This document shows, piece after piece, positions 22,211-33,968 of a stretch of 64,000 nt of DNA. This stretch comes from Dastarcus helophoroides. Lineage: Eukaryota > Arthropoda > Insecta > Coleoptera > Bothrideridae. The stretch lies in NCBI GenBank assembly GCA_028583605.1, contig CM053335.1:19050068-19114067 (forward strand). The letters run 5' to 3'. Within the stretch, counting starts at the first letter, position 1; the number at the start of each line of letters is the position of its first letter. Below the pieces are notes generated by a model that worked only from the letters and a program-made list of their open reading frames with translations, did not search any database and was not told the origin of the DNA. A program made the position numbers and the translations under genes.

Positions 22211-22214
22211 TGTT

Positions 22215-22305
22215 GCAGTTCCAACCTACGCTAGTAAACAAGTCAGTCAATGTTTGTTAATTTTATCTAACATTTCTGCCACCCAGTTTGGAAATATTTA
22301 AATTT
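22215..22305. repeat. Fragment of repeat family R joined to a second repeat
   Basis: GTTCCAACCTACGCTAGTAA and ACAAGTCAGTCAATG match the end of family R (compare 13890-13935, reversed). The following 60 bp (CATTTCTGCCACCCAGTTTG, GAAATATTTAAATTTTTA) match the reverse complement of the 107-bp insert at 34130-34236. Confidence 0.6.
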
Positions 22306-22510
22306 TTATTGATGAATGTTGACAATATTCTGAAACATTTCTTTTGAAATATGACTACGTAATATCTAAATTTATTTAAAACGTTATCTCATGATGATTT
22401 ACAAAAAAAACAGATTATTTTATTTTGCATAGAATAGAAAAAAAGAATAAAATATAGAGGACCAAAATTAGACATGAAAAATTTTTTAAATAAATTATTA
22501 AAATATAAAA

Positions 22511-22701
22511 ATTGAAAAACAGAACTTGTCCCCTGAAACCAAAAAAGCAGTTTCTCTCTGAAGATGACAGCTTGCTTGTGGAAACGCGTTAGAGTAACCT
22601 TTGTTGTGTTTTTAAATCTTTCTTGGTTTCAGGGGATAAGTTCTGTATTTCAATTTTTGAAGATAACCAAATTCGTTCCATCAAAAAAAAAATATATATA
22701 A
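22511..22701. mobile_element. Palindromic short element
   Basis: A short left arm (AGAACTTGTCCCCTGAAACC), then the centre TCTCTCTGAAGATGACAGC, then a full right arm to TTCGTTCCATCAAAA. The flanks share AAAATATAAAA (22500-22510 and 22702-22712), consistent with an 11-bp duplication, but the sequence is low-complexity. Confidence 0.75.
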
Positions 22702-22814
22702 AAAATATAAAAAAAGGTTCTATGACTGGACATCGATGTTTCGTTCTCATTTGAGCTGGTCAGCAGTTCATAACATGGAAAGGGAACAATGAGAAAAAAT
22801 TATTAAATATAATA

Positions 22815-23080
22815 TTTTCGACCACCATGAGAAATAAGTCAGTCAATATTGGAAATATTTGTAAATAAATTCTGTCAAACTGACCTACCTCTTTCTATTT
22901 ATGGATTAATTGCTTGTATCGTGTGAAAACGAATCTAATATTTATTAATAACGAAATACACTATAATATACTCTAATGTTTACAGCAGAATATTTTTTTA
23001 ACAGAAGAGCTCAACCCACGCGTTACGGTCACGCGAAATCACGAGTTTACTTCTTGCTCAACGCGCCTAAAGAAGTTGTA
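22815..23080 (-). repeat. Dispersed repeat family R, uninterrupted copy
   Basis: Reverse complement of the family R copy at 13247-13990 without the LTR. It provides the empty target site ATAT for that LTR (around 22967-22972). Confidence 0.8.
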
Positions 23081-23130
23081 GATTCACTTGGTTACTCATA
23101 CCATACAAGGCTCAACTTAGGCCAACACTA

Positions 23131-23600
23131 GCCAATACTGTTCTCATGTTTGGAATTCAGCCCCAAAACACCCTTTAGCTCTCTTGGAGTTAGTTCAAAA
23201 ACGAGCGATTCGCCTAATTGATGACGAGAGTTTGACCGTTTCTCTCGAAACACTGAAGCACAGGCGTATGGTTGGTGATTTGTTTCTTTTCTACAAGTAC
23301 TATCAAGGAAGACGCTCGCAGAAACTAATAGGATTGATCGATCCCCCCAAGGACAAAATTCTTGAGGCATACAAGACAGTCGGTGATAGCAAATTCCTGT
23401 GCGGTCCAGCTTGACACAGTGGGGACTTCTGCCTACGAAGACTTTTTTTTTATAGAACTTCCAAGCTGTGGAACTCGTTACCGAAAGGAATTTTCCCCAA
23501 AAATTACAACCTATCCTTGTTTAAGAAGGCGGTTCATCACCATCTATCCTAGCTTCTGCATCCTACTCGCAGTGCTTTGAAGGCACAATGGGGTTACCCT
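23131..23600 (+). pseudogene. 3' tail of a non-LTR retrotransposon reverse transcriptase ORF, second copy
   Basis: Reads YCSHVWNSAPKHPLALLELV, then QKRAIRLIDDESLTVSLETL, then the HRRMVGDLFLFYKYY block and, after a stop and frame change, the RTSKLWNSLPKGIFPKNYN block. These are the family's C-terminal blocks. A frame break just upstream of 23131 separates it from a fragment reading YKAQLRPTL. It is a 5'-truncated dead copy, related to the one at 4668-5105. Its 3' untranslated end continues to about 23800. Confidence 0.85.
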
Positions 23601-23799
23601 TTACGATTAAAAAAAACACAATTACATTTTGACTACAAGCCAAAAATTTTTCTTAAAATTCTGATAAAATTTTATCTTTTTAAAAGATTTTTTATTTTTC
23701 TCAATATTTGTATTTTAATCGCACATTTTTTTTTCAAAATTCCGAGTTTAAGTGAGGCCATTTAAATCCAAAAGTTCCCCAAAAACATCAACCAACCAT

Positions 23800-24530
23800 C
23801 GGAAATCTTCGGGAGTGATCGCGCAGACGAATGGTATATAAAATTTCCCTTTTTTTCCTCTCAGAAGAGTTTTGCTTCTGGTATGGTGGACATACTGAGT
23901 TACCGTGCTCTAATGTTCTGAAATTGGCTTCTTCATTTTTCATTTTTGTATATTTCCTTGTATTTTATTTCTTCATTTATTGTTTCTTTGTTCTTGAAGA
24001 AGCCCCCTACGATGGTGGACAAAACACTTTTAGTAGTTCTTTGAGACGGTCCACTCCCGGAGGAAGTATTAGGAGTTTAAGCTTAAAATTGTTAAACTTG
24101 AAAATTCGAAATTTCAAGTAAAAATAATCGAAATTTCGGCTATTACTTAAAAAACAATTCTCACAATGTCGAGCTTAATTCCAAAATTTTCTCTCATTGA
24201 AGACTGCAATCCCAAAAACAGGAATTTTTGTGACATCGTTCGTCCCAAGTATCGTTATTCGATGCTTTCGAGAAGACTAAAATTTTTATTTTAAATACGA
24301 AATGAAAACGGTCATAATTTCCAACAAAAATTCGGAATTTCCAGAAAAAGTCGAAAATTCTCAAAAAAAGTCAAGAGAAAGTCACACTTTGAGAAAAAAA
24401 GAAGCATAATTTTGTGAATAAAATCTAAATAAAAAAAACGAACTTTGTAAATGAAATCTAAATTAAAAAAAGATGAATTCTGAAAAAAAAGTCGAAATTC
24501 CGGCAAGAAGACAAATTTTGAGAACAAAAA
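23800..24530. other. AT-rich spacer
   Basis: No gene recognised. The second half decays into GAAATTTC-type low-complexity sequence leading into the GAGAA array. Confidence 0.35.
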
Positions 24531-26870
24531 CGAGGAGAGAAGAGAAGAGAAGAGAAGAGAAGAGAAGAGAAGAGAAGAGAAGAGAAGAGAAGAGAAGAGA
24601 AGAGAAGAGAAGAGAAGAGAAGAGAAGAGAAGAGAAGAGAAGAGAAGAGAAGAGAAGAGAAGAGAAGAGAAGAGAAGAGAAGAGAAGAGAAGAGAAGAGA
24701 AGAGAAGAGAAGAGAAGAGAAAGAGAAGAGAAGAGAAGAGAAGAGAAGAGAAGAGAAGAGAAGAGAAGAGAAGAGAAGAGAAGCGAGGAGAAGAGAAGAG
24801 AAGAGAAGAGAAGAGAAGAGAAGAAAGAGAAGAGAAGAGAAGAGAAGAGAAGAGAAGAGAAGAGAAGAGAAGAGAAGAGAAGAGAAGAGAAGCGAGGAGA
24901 AGAGAAGAGAAGAGAAGCGAGGAGAAGAGAAGAGAAGAGAAGCGAGGAGAAGAATAAGAGAAGCGAGGAGAAGAAAAGAGAAGAGAAGCGAGGAGAAGAG
25001 AAGAGAAGCGAGGAGAAGAAAGAGAAGAGAAGAAAATAAAGAGAATAGAGAGACGAGAAGAGAAAGAGAAAGAGAAAGAGAAGAGAAGAGAAGAGAAGAG
25101 AAGAGAAGAGAAGAGAAGAAGAGAAGAGAAGAGGAGAGAAGAGAGAAGAGAAGAGAAGAGAAGAGAAGAGAAGAGAAGAGAAGAGAAGAGAAGAGAAGAG
25201 AAGAGAAGAGAAGAGAAGCGAGGAGAAGAGAAGAGAAGAGAAGCGAGGAGAAAAGAAGAGAAGCGAGGAGAAGAAAAGAGAAGAGAAGCGAGGAGAAGAG
25301 AAGAGAAGCGAGGAGAAGAAAAGAGAAGAGAAGAAAATAAAGAGAATAGAAGAGACGAGAAGAGAAGAGAAAGAGAAGAGAAAGAGAAAGAGAAGAGAAG
25401 AGAAGAGAAGAGAAGAGAAGAGAAGAGAAGAGAAGAGAAGAGAAGAGAAGAGAAGAGAAAGAGAAGAGAAGAGAAGAGAAGAGAAGAGAAGAGAAGAGAA
25501 GAGAAGAGAAGAGAAGAAAAGAGAAGAGAAGAGAAGGAGAAGAAAAGAGAAGAGAAGAGAGGAGAAGAAAAGAGAAGAGAAGCGAGGAGAAGAGAAGAGA
25601 AGCGAGGAGAAGAGAAGAGAAGAGAAGAGAAATAAGAGAATAGAAGAGAAGAGAAGAGAAGAGAAGAAGAGAAGAGAAGAGAAGAGAAGAGAAGAGAAGA
25701 GAAGAGAAGAGAAGAGAAGAGAAAGAAAGAAGAGAAGAGAAGAGAAGAGAAGCGAAGGAGAAGAGAAGAGAAGCGAAGAGAAGAAAAGAGAAGAGAAGAA
25801 AAGAAAGAGAATAGAAGAGACGAGAAGAGAAAGAGAAGAGAAGAGAAGAGAAGAGAAGAGAAGAGAAGAGAAGAGAAGAGGAAGAGAAGAGAAGAGAAGA
25901 GAAGAGAAGAGAAGAGAAGAGAAGAGAAGAGAAGAGAAGAGAAGAGAAGCGAAGAGAAGAGAAGAGAAGAGAAGCGAGGAGAAGAGAAGAGAAGAGAAGC
26001 GAGGAGAAGAGAAAGAGAAGAGAAGCGAGGAGAAGAGAAGAGAAGCGAGGAGAAGAAAAGAGAAGAGAAGAAAATAAAGAGAATAGAAGAGACGAGAAGA
26101 GAAAGAGAAGAGAAGAGAAGAGAAGAGAAGAGAAGAGAAGAGAAGAGAAGAGAAGAGAAGAGAAGAGAAGAGAAGAGAAGAGAAGAGAAGAGAAGAGAAG
26201 AGAAGAGAAGAGAAGAGAAGAGAAGAGAAGAGAAGCGAGGAGAAGAAGAGAAGAGAAGCGAGGAGAAGAAAGAGAAGAGAAGCGAGGAGAAGAAAAGAGA
26301 AGAGAAGCGAGGAGAAGAGAAGAGAAGCGAGGAGAAGAAAAGAGAAGAGAAGAAAATAAAGAGAATAGAAGAGACGAGAAGAGAAAGAGAAGAAAAGAGA
26401 AGAGAAGAGAAGAGAAAGAGAAGAGAAGAGAAGAGAAGAGAAGAGAAAGAAGAGAAGAGAAGAGAAGAGAAGAGAAGAGAAGAAGAAGAGAAGAGAAAAG
26501 AAGAGAAGAGAAGAGAAGAGAAGAGAAGAGAAGAGAAGAGAAGAGAAGAGAAGAGAAGAGAGAAGAGAAGAGAAGAGAAGAGAAGAGAAGAGAAGAGAAG
26601 AGAAGAAGAGAAGAGAAGAGAAGAGAAAGAAGAAAAGAAAGAGAAGAGAACAGAAGAAATAAGAAGAGAAGAAAAGAGAAGAAAAAAGAAGAGAAGAAAA
26701 AAGAAGAGAAAGAAGAGAATAGAAGAAAATACAAGAGAATAGAAGAGACGTGAAGAGAAAGAGAAGAGAAGAAAAGAAAAGAGAAGAGAAAAGAAGAGAA
26801 TAGAAGAGAAGAGAAAGAGAAGAGAAGAGAAAGAAAAGAGAAGAGAAGAGAGAAAGAGAGAGAGAAACTT
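24531..26870. repeat. GAGAA pentanucleotide array with higher-order structure, 2.3 kb
   Basis: The + strand is almost pure A/G with unit GAGAA. Variant units AGCGAGGAG recur in clusters, and a marker segment (AAAATAAAGAGAATAGAAGA followed by GACGAG) recurs near 25030, 25332, 25800, 26067, 26350 and 26720. This shows repeats of repeats. A pentamer reads the same peptide in all frames, so the very long open frames (up to about 880 codons) are artefacts. Confidence 0.97.
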
Positions 26871-27214
26871 TAGACAAAAAGTTGGATTTAAAAAGTTGAA
26901 ATTTCCAAAGAAAATTTTCTTCAAATTTGTCTTTTTACATAAATTCAAAACTTTCAAATTTAAAAAAAAAATTTCAGTTAAATATCCTCAAAACTTATAC
27001 TTTTTTATCAAAAGATCGACCAAATTTGAAGAACGCATTAAAACTATGTCGAAATTTCCAGGCACTCTAATTTCCTTTTAAATCCGAATATTTAGAAAAA
27101 GTTGAATTTTGACGAAAGAGTAAATTTCGAAAAAAGAAAACGACGACTTTTGAAATAAAAGTTCGAAATTTTGAGAAACCCGATTTCGATCGAAGAACAA
27201 TTTTAGGAACACAT
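26871..27214. repeat. AT-rich spacer with GAAATTTC motifs
   Basis: No gene seen. Degenerate TCGAAATTT-type sequence. Confidence 0.5.
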
Positions 27215-28905
27215 TCGAAATTTCAAACGAAACAAAGAAAATTTGGGAAAAAAGACGAATTTTGAGAAAAATTGTCGAAATTTCCAGAATATATCGAAAC
27301 TTTCAGAACATGTCGAAATTTTAAGGAAAGATGAATTTTGAGAAAAAAATGGCAGCTGGAAAAGGTCCCCCCAGCTGGGAATATAAATGTTTGCTTGGAT
27401 TCATGAGCCAAAGGGGAGCAGAGTCCTATCGTACTCTATTCTAGCTGTAACTGTGTCCCTCTCGAAAGGAAAGTAAGACAAGGAAATGTAAAAATACTTT
27501 TTATTACAAAAGACTAGACTGCATTAATTATTATCTTAATAAATTTGGTTAAGTAGGGCCACTATTGAGATAAACGACGAAATTTTAAGAAACGAAGTTA
27601 GAACTCGAGATTTCTGGAGTTTTGGTTCTTTTACAAAAAATCCAAATTCTCAAAAAATATTTTCCAAAATTTCCAAATAAAGATTACTCCAAAAAGTTAT
27701 ACTTTTTTATCAAAAGATTCAGCAAATTTTGAGAAAAAGGCGAAATTTGATAAACAGGTGGAAATTCTCAGAAAGACGAATTTTTAAAAAAGTCGAAATT
27801 TTCAGAGAAAGTCAAATTTTGAGAAATGACGAACGTTTAAAAAAAAGACAAATTTTGAAATAAAGATTCGAAATTTTGAGAGTCACACTCTAATAAAAGA
27901 ATTCGAATTATAGAATAAATTCGAAATTTCAAACGAAACAAAGAAAGTTTGGGAAAAATGACGAATTTTGAGGAAAATAGTCGAAATTTCCAGAAAACGT
28001 CGGAATTTTAAGGAAAGGTAAATTTTGAGAAAAAAATGGGAACTGGAAAAGGTCTCCCCAGTTGGGAATATAAATTTTTGCTTGGATTCATGAGCCAAAG
28101 GGGAGCAAGGGTCCCCTATTCTAGCTGCGACTGTGTCCCTCTCGAAAAGAAAGTAAGACAAGGAAATGTAAAAATACTTTTTATTACAGAAGACTAGACT
28201 GCATTAACTATTATCCTAATAAATTTTGTTAAGTAGGACCACTGTTGAGATTAACGACGAAATTTTGAGAAACGAAGTTGGAATTCGAGTTTTCTGGAAT
28301 TTTTGTCCTTTTACAAAAGTTCAAAATTCTCAAAAAATGTTTTCCAATATTTCCAAATAAATATTACTCCTAAAAGTTATACTTCTTTATCAAAAGATCT
28401 AACAAATTTCGAGAAAAAGGCGAAATTTGATAAACAAGTGGAAATTCTCAGAAAGACAAATTTTTAAAAAAGTCGAAATTTTCAGAGAAAGTCAAATTTT
28501 GGGAACTGACGAAAGTTTAAAAAACGACAAAATTTTGAGATAAAAATTCGAAATTTTGAGAGTAACACTTTAATAAAATAATTCGAATTTTAGAATAAAT
28601 TCGAAATTTCAAACGAAACAAAGAAAGTTTGGGAAAAATGACCAATTTTGAGATAAAAATTTGAATATTTGAGATAAAAATTTGATATTTTGAGTCAAAT
28701 TCTAATAAAAGAATTAGAATTTTAGAATACATTCGAAATTTTAAACGAAACAAAAAAAATTTGGAAAAAAGGACGAATTTTGAGGAAATATTCGAAATTT
28801 CAAGGAAGAGACTAATTTGCAGGAAAAAAAATGAAAATTTCTGGGAAAGGTTCTTGCAGTTGAGAATATAAATTTTCGGTTGGCTGTATGAATCATGGGG
28901 GGGGG
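27215..28905. repeat. Tandem repeat of about 687 bp, two good copies and one decayed copy
   Basis: Islands reading GGATTCATGAGCCAAAGGGG, GTGTCCCTCTCGAAA, GAAATGTAAAAATACTTTTT and GACTAGACTGCATTAA recur at 27405 and 28092 within TCGAAATTT-type filler. A decayed third copy lies at 28730-29010. The same unit occurs inverted at 33000-33960. Confidence 0.85.
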
Positions 28906-29225
28906 GCAAACGTCCTATCCTGCCTTATTGTAGCTAGCTAGAAGAAAAACAAAACAAGGGAATTTAAAAATATTTTTAATAGGTGGGACTGGATAAATTA
29001 CTGCATTAGTTATTATTTTAATAAATTACGTTGTTAGCTATGTTACCAATAGAACTTCGGCACTTATGAGAGGACCATGAACCTCAGGTTAAGGAACTCT
29101 GATCTAGATATCTAAAGTATCAGAGAGATTCCTCTGATTATCTAATTTTTATTTGTCAAAAAACTCATCATTTGAGTTAAGGAGCTGTCACATTAGTGAT
29201 TCTTCCCTGAAACTAACTTTGATTT
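28906..29225. repeat. Left arm of the large inverted duplication
   Basis: Matches the reverse complement of about 32640-32960. Landmarks are CAGAGAGATTCCTCTGATTA, AAAAAACTCATCATTTGAGT and GTGATTCTTCCCTGAAAC. Confidence 0.85.
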
Positions 29226-29229
29226 ATAT

Positions 29230-29580
29230 TGTAACGAAATGTAAATTGTAGAATTTAGTTCGTAAGAAAATTTTCTAGAAAAATCTGATAAGGGAAAGCG
29301 GACGCGATAATGAAGAAAATGGCAGATAAGCGTTCCAGAAATTTCGACTAACGATAAGCCTTATCTGCCGGAAACTTCTAGAACCCTAACCAGAGATCTA
29401 TATAAAGGGGGTCCGGTTGGCATTCCATCAGTCAGTCAGTTAGTCAATATAGTTAGTTAGTGAGTTAGAAGTCAATAAACAGTGTTAGTGAATTGCAATT
29501 GTAGTGTTCCTAGTTCAGTTTAGAAATAAAGTGTTTTACAATTCATTTGTTAATCATTTGAACCGGTAACGCACGTAACA
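29230..29580 (+). mobile_element. Solo-LTR-like element, subfamily 2, ATAT target
   Basis: Starts TGTAACGAAATG and ends GCACGTAACA, flanked by ATAT (29226-29229 and 29581-29584). It carries TATATAAAGG near 29398 as a likely LTR promoter and AATAAAG at 29525. It differs from the 13384 copy in its middle (GGGGTCCGGTTGGC instead of GGCGGTCAGC). Confidence 0.85.
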
Positions 29581-29584
29581 ATAT

Positions 29585-29956
29585 TGTTACGGGCTTATCG
29601 GTTCGAATTGATTACACGTGATGGATTATACCCACTTTATTACTCAACTCAACTTGGATCATCACAATTGACAATTAACTCACTTATTATTGACTTCTAC
29701 TAACTCACTAATTACACTGATTCTAATTGACTGACTCGAGGGAAAGCTGACCGCCTTTTATAGTTTTGGTTCCCGGCTTTTAGAACTTTTGGCAGATAAG
29801 GCTTATCGTTCCCGAAATTTCTCGAACGCTTATCTGTCATTTGTTTCGTTATCGCGGCCGCTTTCCCCTTATCAGATCCTTCTAGAAACTTTTTTTATTT
29901 ACTAAATTATACAACTCTATTCTAAATTCTATTCCATCTATTTACATTGCGTTATA
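29585..29956 (-). mobile_element. Solo-LTR-like element, subfamily 1, inverted, sharing ATAT with its neighbour
   Basis: Reverse complement of the 13384 type: on the + strand it starts TGTTACGGGCTTATCGG and ends TTGCGTTATA. ATAT lies on both sides (29581-29584 and 29957-29960). It sits head-on against the previous LTR with only ATAT between them. Confidence 0.85.
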
Positions 29957-29960
29957 ATAT

Positions 29961-30110
29961 TTTACTTTACAATACACACATCAACATTCCGATGGTTGAT
30001 TAAACATTTTAAAAAATTAGACTGTCTTGAGGACTGTCGACAGAAGCGAAAACTTAAAAATAGTAAAATTACACTGTCTCTATCGTCATTCGATGCTTAG
30101 ACTGGATTCC
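29961..30110. repeat. Inner end of the left inverted arm
   Basis: Matches the reverse complement of about 32150-32262. Landmarks are ACATTCCGATGGTTGAT, TTAGACTGTCTTGAGGACTG and AGAAGCGAAAACTTAAAAAT. Confidence 0.8.
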
Positions 30111-30639
30111 TTTGTAGTTGCAGTGTCTTGGGACGACCGAACTTCTTAACTTTTCGATTTTATAACAGGTTAACGCAATCGACGAATAAACATTAAAAAA
30201 GCAAAAAATATCCGCCGAAGTTGTGCAAAAGTTCGTTTCGCATGAGTTTATTGCTTAACTTGGATCTAATGCAATAGTGGAGATTTACGATCGTGGATTC
30301 TTTCCGAGAACACGTAAGATCATACGCGAACTTGGCGTTCTGGATGGTTATCATCTCGACCTGTAACACTGTTTTCACCGGAGAGAACTTCCTAGGTTGC
30401 AATCGACGAAATTGACATTTGTCCCGGTTGCCACAAGCTGGTGAAATTAATGACTTATTGAGCACTCGAGTTGAAGCTTAAATTGCAACGAATTTATACT
30501 AATTAGAGGAGTAATTCAATTCCATTTGGATGATTAATAACATATTAAACTTATTAAGTCATTACGCCTTCTATTTTTTTTAAGTAGTTACTTATTAGGT
30601 ATAATTATAAATCGAATAACTAGTTCAAAGTAACGTAAA

Positions 30640-31025
30640 CAATTTTCAATTTTCGCAGTATCGTGCTTGAACTTGAAAATAACCTAAACTGAAAATTTAT
30701 AAAAAGGAACTTCGAAGTGTCTGTCGACTGATCTTGTGTCTGGGCTAATCTTGGAAACTGCTGAATCCATCGTAATGACACTTCTATTAAAATAATGTAA
30801 TAATATGGACATATTGTTAACACTCAAGTGTCTTAATTGGCTGCTGTCTGTTTGTCGACTGAACCTCGAATTGTTTGTCTTTAATCATGCCTGCATTATT
30901 AAAATTGCAGAGCCCAAGTGTCTCTCTGTCTGTCGGACTGATCTTTGTCCAGGGTAATCTCGGAAACTGCTGGATCGATTTTAATGAAACTTTTACTAAA
31001 ATGTGGAGAATTTTTAGAGGTACCT
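30640..31025. repeat. Diverged direct repeat, TGTCTGTCGACTGATC type
   Basis: The segment at 30710-30795 (GTGTCTGTCGACTGATCTTG, GGAAACTGCTGAATCCATCG) is repeated at 30910-31000 (CTGTCGGACTGATCTTTG, GGAAACTGCTGGATCGATTT), with a third partial piece near 30848. It has the look of a dispersed insect repeat, but I cannot name the family. Confidence 0.6.
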
Positions 31026-31109
31026 TTTAGACTACTTTTATTCCAGTTAAACTCGACCTTTCACTTCTAAAGAATGCAATTTTGTTAATAATTTTGTAGA
31101 GGCTGTAAC

Positions 31110-31985
31110 AGAATATATAAAAAAAAATCAATCAGCTCGCTGATATAATGCGCGTCATCTTTAAAGCTGCGGCTCTTTTAAATTTGAAAAACCCTTTACT
31201 ACAATGATTAAGTCTCGTAAAATGATTAAGTCTTGTTTAAATCCAATCAAGATTAAATTGTGGGAATACGTTCGATGCGTAATCATTTGAAAAGTTACCT
31301 AATAAGTAAATATTAAGTATCTTTTAATAAACATTACAATATAATGGGGAAAGTAATTTAAATTCAAGATTAGCAGACAATGCCGCAGCAGCCGGATATC
31401 ATAGATGATTGCGGGCCAATTAATGTCATTTTTCCATTCGCGCTCATTAACAATCAGTTCCTTTTCGAGCTCCGCCGCAGCAACCTTTAACACAATAGGA
31501 ATCCGACTCGACGAAATACAACAAAACAACGTATTACCTAAGCCGAAGCTTTTAATTACCGATGAGGTAATCGAAAGTGCAAAAGTTACGATCCTCTTCG
31601 ATATTCTTCACTTGAACAGCAGGTCGGACGACCTGAATTGTGCCAAACCAAAAAAGGGGCATCTCTTCGCCTTTTAATCGTGTGCAACCTTCCATAATAG
31701 CATTGAGATGAGCATCGTAATTATTCGACGTGTTTAGCTAATAATTTAAACGATCATTAAAGCGTCCGAACCAAGGTTGGTAATTTGCCCGCAATCGGTA
31801 CGTTTGGAATGAAAGCGGATTTCGCAATTCGGCGTGTATGCAAAGCCATCGCGTATTCAGCTTTTAGAGGCGATTAATTCCCATTTTTCTTCAACAAACA
31901 ATGCGGTCCTTAAATTAAACGTGAAGTGATACATTCTGATGTGATGAATATATTGAATGCGGACAATATATTGAAAAAACCAAGC
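31110..31985. other. Unique, less AT-rich stretch between the inverted arms
   Basis: No gene recognised. Open frames of up to 90 codons on both strands overlap at 31299-31677 without any domain I know. It may be regulatory or simply unique spacer. Confidence 0.3.
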
Positions 31986-31989
31986 CAGT

Positions 31990-32115
31990 AATTTGCAACT
32001 TTTGAAGTGGACACTTTTTTAGGCGCGTTGAACGATTAGGGGGTAAATTTATGATTTCACGTTACCATGACGCGTCACCGTCACGCGTTAACACAATATT
32101 ATACTGTTCATATTA
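31990..32115 (+). repeat. Dispersed repeat family R, fragment
   Basis: Landmarks shared with 13247-13383: GTGGACACTTTTTTAGGCGC, ATTTCACGTTACC, CACCGTCACGCGTTA and CATATTAGAGCATG. Confidence 0.65.
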
Positions 32116-32149
32116 GAGCATGTGTCGAAATAAGCTATATAGACACTGT

Positions 32150-33965
32150 ATTTTTACTATTTTTAAATTTTCGCTTCTGTCAGCAGTCCCCAAGGCTGTC
32201 TAATTTTTAAAATGTTTATTCAACCATCGGAATGTTGATGTGTGCATTGTAAAGTGAAATATGAATCAAAGTCCGTTTCAGGGAAGCAGCTTTTTTACAC
32301 AAATGATTTTGTTTATTTCTAAACTGAACTCGGAACACTATAATTGCAATTCACTGACACTGTTTATTGACTTCTCACTACTACTCACTAACTAACTACA
32401 TTGACTGACTGACTGACTGAGGGAAAGCCAACCGGACCCCCTTTATATAAAGGGAGATCTATATAGATCTCTGGTTCAGGTTCTAGAAGTTTTCGGCAGA
32501 TAAGGCTTATCGTTTGCCAAAGTTTCTGAAACGCTTATCTGCCCTTTGCTTCATTATCGCGGCCGCTTTCCCTTATCAGACCTTTCTAAAAAAATTTCTT
32601 ACTTACTGAATTCTACAATTTACATTTCGTCACAATATGAATCAAAGTCAGCTTCAGGGAAGAATCACTGATGTGACAGCTCCGTAACTCAAATGATAAG
32701 TTTTTTGACATATAAAAATTAGGTAATCAGAGGAATCTCTCTGATACTTGAGACCTCAGATCAGGGTTCCTTAACCTGTGGTTCATGGAACTCTCATGAG
32801 TGTCCAAGGTCCATGGGTAACATAGCTAAGTTATTTATTAAAATAATAATTAATGCGATAATTTATCCAGTCGCACCTAATAAAAAGTATTTTTAAATTC
32901 CTTTGATTATTTCCCTACTAACTAGCTACAATAAGGCAAGATGGGACATTTGCCCTCCCCTGAATCATACAGCAAGCCAAAAATGTATATTCTCAATTGC
33001 AAGAACCTTTTCCAGAAATTTTCATTTTTTTTCCTTCAAATTAGTCTTTTCCTTGAAATTTCGACTATTTTTTCAAAATTCGTTCTTTTTCCCAAACTTT
33101 ATTTGTTTCTTTTAAAATTTCCAATTCATTCTAAAATTCGAATTCTTTTATTAAAGTGTAACTCTCAAAATTTCAAATTTTTATCTCAAAATTCGTCACT
33201 TTTCCCAAACTTTCTTTGTTTCGTTTGAGTTTTCGAATTTATTCTAAAATTCGAATTCTTTTATTAAAGTATGACTCAAAATTTTAAAATTTTTAGCTCG
33301 AAATTCGTCATTTTTTTTAAATTCTCGTAATTTCTCAAAATTTGACATTCTCCGGCAATTTTCAGTTTTTTTAAAAAATTCGTCTTTCTGCGAATTTTCA
33401 CTTGTTTATCAAATTTCGCCTTTTTATCAAAATATAGTAGATCTTTTAATAAAAAAAGTATACATTTTTGGAGTAATATTTATTTGGAAATTTTGGAAAA
33501 CATTTTTTGAGAATTTTGAATTTTTGTAAAAGGACAAAAACTCTAGAAAACTCGATTTAGAATTTCGTTTCTTAAAATTTCGACGTTTATCTCAATAGTG
33601 GCCCTACTTAACAAAATTTATTAGAATAATAGTTAATGCAGTCTTCTGTAATAAAAAGTATTTTTACATTTCCTTGTCTTACTTTCCTTTCGAGAGGGAC
33701 ACAGTCGTAGCTAGAAGAGGATACGATGGGACTCTTGCTTCCCTTTGGCTCATGAATCCAAGCAAAAATTTATATTCCCAACTGGGGGGACCTTTTCCTG
33801 TTCCCATTTTTTTCTCAAAATTTATCTTACCTTAAAATTAACAAAATTTATTAGGATAATAGTTAGTACAGTCTAGTCTTCTGCAATAAAAAGTATTTTT
33901 ACATTTCCTTGTCTTAATTTTCTAGAAATCTTCGAGAGGGACACAGTTGTAGCTAGAATAGGGTA
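32150..33965. repeat. Right arm of the large inverted duplication
   Basis: Read in reverse it follows the order of 27215-30110: the GTCTAATTTTTAAAATG end, an LTR remnant, the CAGAGGAATCTCTCTGAT region, then the 687-bp unit. It is broken by an LTR remnant at 32310-32634 and ends abruptly at a truncated LTR at about 33969. Confidence 0.8.
32310..32634 (-). mobile_element. Truncated LTR, subfamily 2, at the same site as in the left arm
   Basis: Its 5' end (CATTTCGTCACA on the + strand) abuts ATAT at 32635-32638, as in the left arm. About 55 bp of the 3' end is replaced by a second copy of the flanking sequence (ATATGAATCAAAGTC at 32263 and again at 32635). TATATAAAGG-type and GGCAGATAAGGCTTATCG landmarks confirm the family. 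Confidence 0.8.
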
Positions 33966-33968
33966 GGT

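Noticed and set aside
24312..26957. Open frames of up to 881 codons rich in Ser, Leu and Phe, or Glu, Lys and Arg
   Set aside because: They are products of the stop-free GAGAA pentamer in every frame.
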